A stretch of DNA of 5,839 nucleotides, taken from assembly GCA_003155275.1 (NCBI GenBank), contig PMCC01000031.1, positions 1 through 5,839 on the forward strand, given 5' to 3'. The position numbers were made by a program, and so were the translations under genes. This document shows positions 1 to 4,981 of the stretch, in pieces. The stretch is from Actinomycetota bacterium. GTDB lineage: Bacteria; Actinomycetota; Humimicrobiia; Humimicrobiales; Humimicrobiaceae. Each line of letters starts with the position of its first letter. The stretch's first letter is position 1. A model generated the notes under the pieces. It was not told the origin of the DNA. It did not search any database and saw only the letters and a list, made by a program, of their open reading frames with translations.

Positions 1-8
1 TTCATCAT
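1..8 (-). CDS. Start of a second tandem Flp-type pilin gene (partial, runs off the left edge)
   Basis: Only ATGATGAA (Met-Met-Lys/Asn) lies inside the window, so the product is inferred from context, not from its sequence. The start codon and the GAGGAGGTGG ribosome binding site just before it (positions 20-11) match the start region of the intact pilin gene at 347 almost base for base, including the double ATG. The conserved leader continues for about 100 bases upstream. The most economical reading is a second copy of the leader-plus-pilin unit, lying downstream on the same strand. Sequence left of the window would settle this. Confidence 0.6.
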
Positions 9-115
9 TTCCACCTCCTCACAGATATCCATAACTTTAAAAAAATCTTTTCTCTAAAAACCCCGATTTTAATGAATCTTTCTTCTTAAAAACCTTTCCT
101 TTAATATTCACATCC
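1..115 (-). repeat. Duplicated pilin leader, copy 2 (partner at 340-454)
   Basis: This block matches 340-454. The first 33 bases differ at one position, covering the start codons, the ribosome binding site and the conserved GGATATCTGTGAGG segment. After that the copies stay alignable with small indels through a T/A-rich run, a CCCC(g) block and a TTCTT-rich stretch, and fade near 115/454. The offset is 339 bp, which is one leader plus one pilin gene. This is seen directly; the duplication origin is inferred. Confidence 0.85.
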
Positions 116-149
116 TGTGCTAATAATTAACGAATAATAAGGCTTACTA

Positions 150-347
150 TTAACCAATAGAAGTCTTGATGGCCTGGAATTTTCCTGCAAGACCAAGGCC
201 CAATGCGGTAACTGCTGCTATTATTACAACTGCGATCAAGGCAACCATCAATGCATACTCTACTGCTGTTGCGCCTTTCTCATTTTTAGCTGGGTATAAG
301 ACCCTGCCTGCATAATATACGACTTTGTTTAAAAACTTCTTCATCAT
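150..347 (-). CDS. Flp/Fap-type prepilin (class IVb pilin)
   Basis: This is a 65-residue class IVb (Flp) prepilin, the subunit of thin Tad-type pili made at the cytoplasmic membrane and used for adhesion or aggregation. Residues 1-25 form a basic leader. Next comes the prepilin peptidase site G25|ATAVEY, with Glu at mature position +5 (E30) followed by Tyr, the family hallmark. Residues 32-54 are one hydrophobic helix, and a short tail (KFQAIKTSIG) ends a mature chain of about 40 residues. I chose the start at 347 (MMKKF) because GAGGAGGT lies just upstream. An in-frame ATG at 371 would add eight residues but would read through that ribosome binding site. No Tad ATPase, secretin or peptidase is in the window, so assembly genes must lie elsewhere. 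A near-identical leader precedes a probable second copy to the left, and a helix-turn-helix gene lies 110 bp upstream on the same strand. The family call is firm; the partners are unknown. Confidence 0.92.
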   Translation of the reverse strand: MMKKFLNKVVYYAGRVLYPAKNEKGATAVEYALMVALIAVVIIAAVTALGLGLAGKFQAIKTSIG

Positions 348-454
348 TCCCACCTCCTCACAGATATCCATACCTTTTAAAAAATCTTTTTCTCTAAAAA
401 ACCCCGGTTTGATAAACCATTCTTACTTAAGACCTTTACTCCAAGCAATCACTC
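340..454 (-). repeat. Duplicated pilin leader, copy 1 (partner at 1-115)
   Basis: This is the upstream copy of the duplicated leader. It fills almost exactly the gap between the helix-turn-helix gene stop (458) and the pilin start (347). In minus-strand sense it holds a small hairpin GGTTT-ATC-AAACC (418-406), then GGGGTTTTTT, an A/T-rich run and the ribosome binding site. In the other copy the hairpin appears as GATT-CATTAA-AATC, where a G:C pair is replaced by A:T, again followed by GGGGTTTTT. No known riboswitch class (for example c-di-GMP) is recognisable. Confidence 0.8.
352..359 (-). promoter_or_regulatory. Strong ribosome binding site that decides the pilin start
   Basis: On the minus strand this reads GAGGAGGT, an almost full match to the anti-Shine-Dalgarno sequence, with four bases (GGGA) before ATG 347. 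It is repeated at 20-13 before the partial pilin start. The site supports start 347 over the in-frame ATG at 371, which has no properly spaced ribosome binding site. Confidence 0.85.
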
Positions 455-457
455 CCC

Positions 458-643
458 TTATGAAACCACTTTTTCCATTTGTTTCGGTGAGTTGATCAAA
501 TCAGATAATTCATCTTTAAATATATACCAGCTCTTTCCAAATTTTTTTGCATTGATATTTCCTGCCTGGCACCACTTTCTTATTGTGATAGGCTTTACTT
601 TAAATATCGTTGCGACTTCACTGACTTTATAAAAATTGTCCAT
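458..643 (-). CDS. Small excisionase/MerR-like helix-turn-helix DNA-binding protein
   Basis: This is a 61-residue protein with the fold signature of the excisionase-type/HTH_17 family. Residues 5-25 (YKVSEVATIFKVKPITIRKWC) form the helix-turn-helix. They are followed by a turn (QAGNINAKK) and a wing-like FGKSWYIFKDEL (35-46), typical of single-domain winged helix proteins that bend DNA or regulate a nearby promoter. The rest is a short polar tail. The start at 643 is preceded by AGGGG about seven bases upstream. A TTGACA promoter lies about 120 bp upstream within an inverted-repeat-rich region. The gene shares its strand with the pilin genes, 110 bp from the first, so it may regulate or be co-transcribed with them. 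No integrase lies nearby, so a recombination directionality role is possible but unsupported. The fold is confident; the target is inferred. Confidence 0.8.
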   Translation of the reverse strand: MDNFYKVSEVATIFKVKPITIRKWCQAGNINAKKFGKSWYIFKDELSDLINSPKQMEKVVS

Positions 644-707
644 TTTAAAACCCCTGACTGTTAATTTAAAAAACTTCTTAAAAATTACTAAAATCTTAAA
701 AACTCTT

Positions 708-717
708 GAACCGGTTC
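708..717. repeat. 10-bp perfect palindrome GAACCGGTTC
   Basis: GAACCGGTTC is its own reverse complement and stands out as the only GC-containing block in a very AT-rich leader. It lies about 40-50 bases downstream of the predicted transcription start of the minus-strand promoter. It could be an operator or a small structure in the 5' leader. A 10-bp palindrome is short, so the significance is modest. Confidence 0.45.
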
Positions 718-732
718 TTTTTATTTATGTGT

Positions 733-750
733 ATTAATATATATACTTAT
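733..750. repeat. Left arm of a perfect 18-bp inverted repeat
   Basis: ATTAATATATATACTTAT here is the exact reverse complement of 853-870. The arms are 102 bp apart and bracket the minus-strand promoter. This arm would lie a few bases downstream of the expected transcription start. The core ATATACTT also recurs at 825-832 and 837-844. A pair of operators for one regulator is the simplest inference. Confidence 0.8.
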
Positions 751-762
751 TCAATGAATTGT

Positions 763-791
763 ATTATTACAAATATTTACTACAATGTCAA
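763..791 (-). promoter_or_regulatory. Sigma-70-type promoter for the helix-turn-helix (and perhaps pilin) genes
   Basis: On the minus strand a perfect -35 TTGACA (791-786) is followed by 17 bases and the -10 AATAAT (768-763). The -10 is preceded by TG in the extended -10 position. Transcription would start near 756, giving a leader of about 113 bases before ATG 643. The A/T tracts just upstream of the -35 (796-828) sit where an UP element would be. The hexamers are read directly; activity is inferred. Confidence 0.65.
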
Positions 792-795
792 GTAT

Positions 796-828
796 TTTTT
801 AAATATTTTTAAATATATTTTTAAATAT
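796..828. repeat. Three phased TTTTTAAATAT repeats (candidate UP element / bent DNA)
   Basis: TTTTTAAATAT occurs at 796-806, 806-816 and 818-828, with starts 10 and 12 bp apart, about one helical turn. A truncated fourth copy is at 888-897. In minus-strand sense the block occupies roughly -40 to -72 of the promoter. Such phased A/T tracts are known to curve DNA and to bind the RNA polymerase alpha C-terminal domain. Confidence 0.6.
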
Positions 829-835
829 ACTTTTC

Positions 836-863
836 TATATACTTTATTTCATATAAGTATATA
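836..863. repeat. Operator-like dyad TATATACTT-N10-AAGTATATA
   Basis: Nine bases at 836-844 are exactly complementary to 855-863, separated by ten bases. The right half is shared with the right arm of the 18-bp inverted repeat, so the same half-site recurs in several arrangements. The centre-to-centre distance of 19 bp is about two helical turns, which suits a dimeric DNA-binding protein. Confidence 0.55.
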
Positions 864-870
864 TATTAAT
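853..870. repeat. Right arm of the perfect 18-bp inverted repeat
   Basis: ATAAGTATATATATTAAT is the exact reverse complement of 733-750. It lies about 60 bp upstream of the minus-strand -35 element and about 110 bp upstream of the exporter operon, so a protein bound here could act on either side, for example by looping to the left arm. Confidence 0.8.
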
Positions 871-962
871 TAAACAAATTACAAATATTTTTAAATAAAA
901 ACTTAGAAACTTGCCGCAGGAATGATACAATCTTTAAAAATGTTTATAGTAATAAATTCTTA

Positions 963-978
963 ACTGTATTAATTCAGT
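963..978. promoter_or_regulatory. 16-bp near-palindrome abutting the exporter operon start
   Basis: ACTGTATTAATTCAGT matches its reverse complement at 14 of 16 positions and ends one base before ATG 980. It occupies the place where a Shine-Dalgarno sequence would be expected, and none is present. It could be an operator (repressor binding would block transcription or initiation) or a small RNA hairpin over the start. No convincing -35/-10 pair precedes it; TATAGT at 945-950 is a weak -10 candidate. Confidence 0.5.
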
Positions 979-979
979 C

Positions 980-1918
980 ATGATAGAGATAAAAAATTTG
1001 ACAAAGGATTTTAACAGCCTGAAAGCCATCGACAACCTTAGCCTTAAAGTGCCGGAAAATGAAATATTCGGGCTTATCGGTCCGGACGGGTCAGGCAAAA
1101 CCACCCTTATGCGCATGCTTGCAGGAATCATGAACCTAACGGCAGGCGATATATTGTATAAAGATAAGAGCATTGCCAAAAACACAGAGGAGATAAAGGC
1201 TTTCCTTGGCTATATGCCGCAAAAATTTAGCCTGTACGGCGACCTCTCAGTTATAGAAAACATAAATTTTTACGCAGACATTTATCTTGTGCCAAAAAAA
1301 GAAAGGGCGGAAACAATAAAAAAACTGCTATCTTTTTCCAATCTTTCAGATTTTAAGGACAGGCCTGCGGACAAGTTATCCGGAGGAATGAAACAAAAAC
1401 TGGGATTATCGTGTGCGCTGATTCATAAACCCCGGATACTTCTACTGGATGAACCAACAAATGGAGTAGATCCGCTTTCAAGGAGAGAGTTCTGGAATAT
1501 ATTATATGACCTGAAAACCCAGGGTGTGACAATATTAATATCAACTCCTTATATGGATGAAGCTGCCAGGTGCGATGGTATTGCTTTAATTGACAAAGGA
1601 AAGCTTGTTTTTACAGGAAGCCCTAAAAAAATCAGGGAAGAATATGCCGGAAATGTTATTGAGATGATTACTTCTGACAATATTTTGGCTTTCGAGGCAG
1701 TTTCGGTTCTGGAGGGTGTCAGTGATGCAAGCATTGTAGGTGAAGTCCTTCACATAAACACAGCCATAGATTTTCCCCCGGAAACCATAAATAATAAGCT
1801 GAGGGAAATCAGCATAAGTATTATTGATAAAAAATCAATTGAGCCGACTATAGAGGATGTTTATATTTATCTTACCAAAGAAAGGCAAAAACTGCCGTCA
1901 GAAGACCATAAAAAATAG
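980..1918 (+). CDS. ABC exporter ATPase 1, equivalent to the N-terminal half of YbhF
   Basis: This 312-residue cytoplasmic ATPase belongs to an ABC-2 type exporter. It has Walker A GPDGSGKT (34-41), Q-loop YMPQKFSLY with Q81, signature LSGGMKQ (133-139), Walker B ILLLDEPT with D157/E158, and D-loop GVDP (162-165). The H-switch position reads ISTPYMDEA, so Pro190 replaces the usual His. GPDG in the P-loop and a non-His switch are also features I recall for the first half of E. coli YbhF. Residues 226-299 form the C-terminal extension seen in YbhF-like and drug-exporter ATPases, ending in the EPTIEDVYIYL motif. ATG 980 gives the expected N-terminus (IEIKNLTKDF), but no Shine-Dalgarno is visible; a near-palindrome lies there instead. 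The stop overlaps the next gene's GTG (TAGTG). It should heterodimerise with that ATPase. The substrate is unknown. Confidence 0.93.
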   Translation: MIEIKNLTKDFNSLKAIDNLSLKVPENEIFGLIGPDGSGKTTLMRMLAGIMNLTAGDILYKDKSIAKNTEEIKAFLGYMPQKFSLYGDLSVIENINFYADIYLVPKKERAETIKKLLSFSNLSDFKDRPADKLSGGMKQKLGLSCALIHKPRILLLDEPTNGVDPLSRREFWNILYDLKTQGVTILISTPYMDEAARCDGIALIDKGKLVFTGSPKKIREEYAGNVIEMITSDNILAFEAVSVLEGVSDASIVGEVLHINTAIDFPPETINNKLREISISIIDKKSIEPTIEDVYIYLTKERQKLPSEDHKK

Positions 1919-2682
1919 TGGAAAATATTATTGAAGTTGAAAATTTAACAAAGAATTTTGGCAGCTTTACTGCTGTAAACAGTGTGACTTTCAGTGTTAA
2001 AAAAGGTGAAATATTCGGTTTCCTTGGTCCCAATGGCGCGGGAAAATCAACTACTATAAAGATCCTTTGCGGACTTTTAATCCCGACTTCCGGAAAAGCG
2101 TCTACATTCGGATTTGATGTTTACAGGCAAAGCGAAAAAATCAAGGAAAACATAGGATATATGTCACAGAAATTTTCACTTTATCCTGATTTGACCGTTG
2201 AAGAAAATATAAATTTTTATGCCGGGATATACAGGGTCGACCCTAAGATTCGGAACATAAGGAAAAATGATTTATTAAAGCTTTTAGAACTTACAGAAAA
2301 TAGAAAAACAATAGCAGGACTTTTGCCGGCAGGATTTAAACAGCGCCTTGCCTTAAGCTGTGCGCTTATACATGATCCGCCGGTTATTTTTCTCGATGAA
2401 CCCACAAGCGGTGTTGACCCTGTTTCAAGAAGGAACTTCTGGAGACTAATCAAATCCTTTGCAAATTCTGGAAAAACTATTTTTGTTACAACACATTATC
2501 TTGACGAAGCTGAATATTGCAACAGAATATCGCTGATCTACGACGGAAGGATAATAGAGCTGGAAAGTCCTTACCGGATAAAAAAATCTTACGAGGAGAG
2601 GTTTAACCTTAAAAACCCGACTCTTGAAGACGTATTCATTAAATCCATTGAAAACTACAGGGCGGCAAATAATGAATTTTAA
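1918..2682 (+). CDS. ABC exporter ATPase 2, equivalent to the C-terminal half of YbhF
   Basis: This 254-residue ATPase partners the preceding one. It has Walker A GPNGAGKST (37-45), Q-loop YMSQKFSLY with Q84, Walker B VIFLDEPT with D160/E161, D-loop GVDP (165-168), and a normal switch His193 in VTTHYLDEAEYC. The signature is degenerate: LPAGFKQ (136-142) instead of LSGGQ, close to the LPLGFKQ I recall in the second half of E. coli YbhF. The C-terminus ends in NPTLEDVFIKSI. The start is GTG at 1918, overlapping the previous TAG. There is no clear Shine-Dalgarno and no nearby in-frame ATG, so translation probably depends on termination of the upstream gene. The 3' end overlaps the first permease gene by 11 bases. 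The two ATPases here are one polypeptide in YbhF. The function is confident; the substrate is unknown. Confidence 0.93.
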   Translation: MENIIEVENLTKNFGSFTAVNSVTFSVKKGEIFGFLGPNGAGKSTTIKILCGLLIPTSGKASTFGFDVYRQSEKIKENIGYMSQKFSLYPDLTVEENINFYAGIYRVDPKIRNIRKNDLLKLLELTENRKTIAGLLPAGFKQRLALSCALIHDPPVIFLDEPTSGVDPVSRRNFWRLIKSFANSGKTIFVTTHYLDEAEYCNRISLIYDGRIIELESPYRIKKSYEERFNLKNPTLEDVFIKSIENYRAANNEF

Positions 2683-3796
2683 AAGGCTCGTTGCAATTTC
2701 AAGAAAAGAATTCATTCATATAAGAAGGGACACCAGATCACTTTTATTCTCTTTTCTGATACCGTTTGTCCTTCTGCTGTTGTTTGGCTATGCCCTGTCG
2801 CTTGATATTAAAAATATTCCTTTTTCTGTCCTTGATTATAATGACAGCGCTGCAAGCAGGGAATTTGTGAGCGGTTTCAGCCAATCAGGATATTTCGACC
2901 TTAAAGGATATCTGAATTCTGAAGCTGAACTTAAAAATACCATCGATTCCGGAAAAAGCCTTGCAGTAATCGTGATTCCTCCTGATTTTGAAAAAAATTT
3001 AAAAGCATCTAATAAGGTAACTGTTCAGACCATAATCGACGGTACAAACTCCAACAAGGCCTCAATTGCCCTCGGTTATATTAATGCAATTTCCCAGTCT
3101 TACTCCGCCAGAATATTTACAGAAGATAAGGTATTAAAGGAGATGAAAGCTCCATTGAGCAGTGAGATAAGAGTTTGGTATAACGAGAAACTTGACAGCA
3201 GGAATTTTATAATACCCGGACTTATCGCAATAATAATGCTGATTATTGCCTCCCTGCTTACTTCACAAGTGATATCAAGAGAATGGGAAAACGGGACAAT
3301 GGAGCAGCTGATTGTATCTCCCGTAAAGCCGATTGAGCTTATATTTGGAAAATTACTGCCATATTTTATCATCGGTATGATAGACCTCTCAGTTATAATA
3401 ATACTTGGAAAGACACTTTTTAAAGTATACCTTCGGGGTAATATCCTGCTGCTGTTTGTGCTTTCAAGCCTTTTTATGATAGGAGCCCTGGGAATGGGCA
3501 TAACAATATCAATAATCGCCAAGTCCCAGGTTGTATCCTACCAGCTTGCGCTGTTGACAAGTTTTTTGCCTTCTTATATCTTAAGCGGGCTCGTGTTCCC
3601 CATCTCAAGCATGCCAAAAATCATTCAATACATTACATACTTGGTGCCCGCAAAGTATTTTATCATAATTTTAAGGGGCATATACCTGAAGGCAAATACA
3701 TTTTTCATACTGGCTATGGATGTTTTATATCTTGGAGTATTTGCGCTTCTTATGTTTATTATTGCAAATTTTAGGCTTGTTAAAAAACTGGACTAA
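2672..3796 (+). CDS. ABC-2 type permease, YbhS/YbhR family (first of two)
   Basis: This 374-residue integral membrane permease forms half of the export channel. The start at 2672 (MNFKRLVAISRKEFIHIRRD) gives the family's usual amphipathic N-terminus with a KEF...RRD motif. An ATG at 2624 in the same frame would add 16 unrelated residues inside the upstream gene. TM1 is about residues 24-43, followed by a large external domain (44-175) containing IIDGTNSN and EIRVWYN. TM2 to TM6 are near 178-200, 227-248, 258-282, 290-312 and 347-367. The cytoplasmic REWENGTMEQLIVSPVKP segment (203-220) is the conserved ABC-2 loop near the ATPase, and LSGLVFPISSMP (304-315) is the typical late motif. The gene overlaps the ATPase 2 gene by 11 bases and is followed 14 bases later by its paralogue, with which it likely forms a heterodimer. 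Confidence 0.92.
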   Translation: MNFKRLVAISRKEFIHIRRDTRSLLFSFLIPFVLLLLFGYALSLDIKNIPFSVLDYNDSAASREFVSGFSQSGYFDLKGYLNSEAELKNTIDSGKSLAVIVIPPDFEKNLKASNKVTVQTIIDGTNSNKASIALGYINAISQSYSARIFTEDKVLKEMKAPLSSEIRVWYNEKLDSRNFIIPGLIAIIMLIIASLLTSQVISREWENGTMEQLIVSPVKPIELIFGKLLPYFIIGMIDLSVIIILGKTLFKVYLRGNILLLFVLSSLFMIGALGMGITISIIAKSQVVSYQLALLTSFLPSYILSGLVFPISSMPKIIQYITYLVPAKYFIIILRGIYLKANTFFILAMDVLYLGVFALLMFIIANFRLVKKLD

Positions 3797-3810
3797 TAAT
3801 TAAGGTTATA

Positions 3811-4956
3811 ATGTTTGTAAGGATAAAACATTTAATAATAAAAGAGTTTATACAGTCATTCAGGGACAAAAGGCTGTTATTTATTATATTCATTGCTCCA
3901 ATAATCCAACTTGTCCTGTTCGGATTTGCCATTACAACAGACATCAAGGATGTTCCAACCATCATAATGGACCTTGACAGGACTGCAGAAAGCAGAAGTT
4001 TTATTTCCAAAATAGAAAATGGCGGGAATTTCCGGATTGATTATTATATAAATGATGAAAAAGAAATTGTGAGTATGCTTGACAGCGGTAAAGCAGAACT
4101 GGCTGTCAAGATTTATCCGGGATTTGAAAAGAGCTTAAAAAAAGGAAATACTGCGGCAATCCAGGTAATTATAGACGGTTCAAATTCAAACACTGCGGCA
4201 ATGATTTTAAACCACATGAGCCAGATAAGCGCAAATTACTCAATGTCCATATTAATTGAGAGGATCGACCATTTTGAAAAACTTTCCGGAAAGAAGATTT
4301 CAAGAAGCCTTGATTTCTTTTCAAATGAGATAAGGATTTGGTATAACCCTTCCCTCAAAAGCAGGATTTCCAATATCCCGGGTGTTTTGGCTTTTATACT
4401 GCTGGTGCTGACAGTCATCCTGACTTCAGTTTCAATAGTAAAGGAACGCGAGAGAGGCACAATTGAGCAGCTCATAGTTTCCCCGTTAAAACCGGTGGAG
4501 CTTATTCTCGGAAAAACCATTCCTTTTGCAATTATCGGGTTTATCGATGTGCTGATAGTCATATCTTTGTCCTTCAGCCTCTTTAAAATCCCTCTTAACG
4601 GGAATCTGCCACTTTTATTTTTTTCAATGCTGTTATATCTTTTTAATACCCTGGGGGTCGGGCTTTTTATTTCAACTGTTTCAAAAACACAGCAGCAGGC
4701 TATGATGACTTCTTTTTTCTTTACAATGCCTGCCGTAATGCTCTCCGGTTTTGTTTTTCCGATTGAAAATATGCCTAAAGTGATACAATACCTAACGTAT
4801 ATTAATCCGGTAAAATATTTTCTTGTAATAGTCAACGGGATTTTCCTGAAAGGCACCGGTTTTTCAATTTTGTGGCCGAATATGCTGGCTTTAGGGGCAA
4901 TCGGTTTTATAATATTATTTATAAGTGTAATAAGATTTAAAAAAAGGCTGGAATGA
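3811..4956 (+). CDS. ABC-2 type permease, YbhS/YbhR family (second of two)
   Basis: This 381-residue permease is paralogous to the preceding one. Shared landmarks are KEFIQSFRDKR near the N-terminus, VIIDGSNSN (119-127), EIRIWYNP (173-180), RGTIEQLIVSPLKPVELILGK (215-235) and LSGFVFPIENMPKVIQYLTY (311-330). TM1 is about 22-41, followed by a large external domain to about 185. TM2 to TM6 are near 189-210, 234-257, 264-290, 297-318 and 354-374. The length fits YbhR/YbhS (about 370 residues). ATG 3811 has AAGG (3802-3805) five bases upstream. The two permeases are clearly diverged over the external domain, so they are old duplicates and probably pair as a heterodimer rather than being interchangeable. 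It is the fourth gene of the operon, 25 bases before the HlyD gene. Confidence 0.92.
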   Translation: MFVRIKHLIIKEFIQSFRDKRLLFIIFIAPIIQLVLFGFAITTDIKDVPTIIMDLDRTAESRSFISKIENGGNFRIDYYINDEKEIVSMLDSGKAELAVKIYPGFEKSLKKGNTAAIQVIIDGSNSNTAAMILNHMSQISANYSMSILIERIDHFEKLSGKKISRSLDFFSNEIRIWYNPSLKSRISNIPGVLAFILLVLTVILTSVSIVKERERGTIEQLIVSPLKPVELILGKTIPFAIIGFIDVLIVISLSFSLFKIPLNGNLPLLFFSMLLYLFNTLGVGLFISTVSKTQQQAMMTSFFFTMPAVMLSGFVFPIENMPKVIQYLTYINPVKYFLVIVNGIFLKGTGFSILWPNMLALGAIGFIILFISVIRFKKRLE

Positions 4957-4968
4957 TTAAAAAAGTTT

Positions 4969-4974
4969 GGAGGA
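4969..4974 (+). promoter_or_regulatory. Ribosome binding site of the HlyD-family gene
   Basis: GGAGGA lies seven bases before ATG 4982. It is the strongest ribosome binding site in the operon, contrasting with the coupled or weak starts of the first three genes. It fixes the start of the membrane fusion protein and suggests that protein is translated independently and perhaps at higher level. Confidence 0.85.
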
Positions 4975-4981
4975 TTTTTAA

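Larger units (their letters stand above)
644..979. other. 336-bp AT-rich divergent intergenic regulatory region
   Basis: No credible gene lies here. The segment separates the leftward helix-turn-helix/pilin genes from the rightward ABC exporter operon and is far richer in A+T than the flanking genes. From left to right it holds the leader of the helix-turn-helix gene with a GAACCGGTTC palindrome (708-717), one arm of an 18-bp inverted repeat (733-750), a minus-strand promoter (763-791), phased T5AAATAT repeats (796-828), a shorter dyad (836-863) overlapping the second 18-bp arm (853-870), and a near-palindrome (963-978) against the operon start. A 13-base direct repeat, ATTACAAATATTT, occurs at 766-778 and 878-890. 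Confidence 0.8.

Noticed and set aside
130..160. Possible terminator downstream of the pilin stop (AATAGTAAG / CTTATTATT)
   Set aside because: The loop would be one base unless the stem is shortened, the stem is nearly all A:U/G:U, and no U run follows.
348..371. Upstream in-frame ATG giving an eight-residue longer pilin (MDICEEVG...)
   Set aside because: It is conserved in both leaders, but only because it overlaps the conserved ribosome binding site GAGGAGGT. Start 347 has ideal spacing; 371 does not.
348..457. Cyclic-di-GMP riboswitch in the pilin leader
   Set aside because: Pilin leaders in Clostridia sometimes carry one, so I looked. The conserved core sequences and paired arms of that class are absent and the leader is too short.
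733..870. Terminal inverted repeats of a tiny mobile element (MITE-like)
   Set aside because: The 18-bp arms face each other over 138 bp like a MITE, but no target-site duplication is visible and the enclosed sequence contains a good promoter. A regulatory reading fits better.
922..963. A 13-codon upstream frame (ATG at 922) before the exporter operon
   Set aside because: AGGA directly touches the ATG with no usable spacing, the peptide shows no pattern, and it ends before the operon start without overlapping it.
3100..3522. Antisense open frame of 140 codons on the minus strand
   Set aside because: It is inside the first permease gene, has no family resemblance and no ribosome binding site, and is explained as a shadow frame.
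4236..4856. Antisense open frame of 206 codons on the minus strand
   Set aside because: It lies wholly within the second permease gene, whose membrane topology and family motifs are clear. The antisense translation has no recognisable domain and is a by-product of codon bias.
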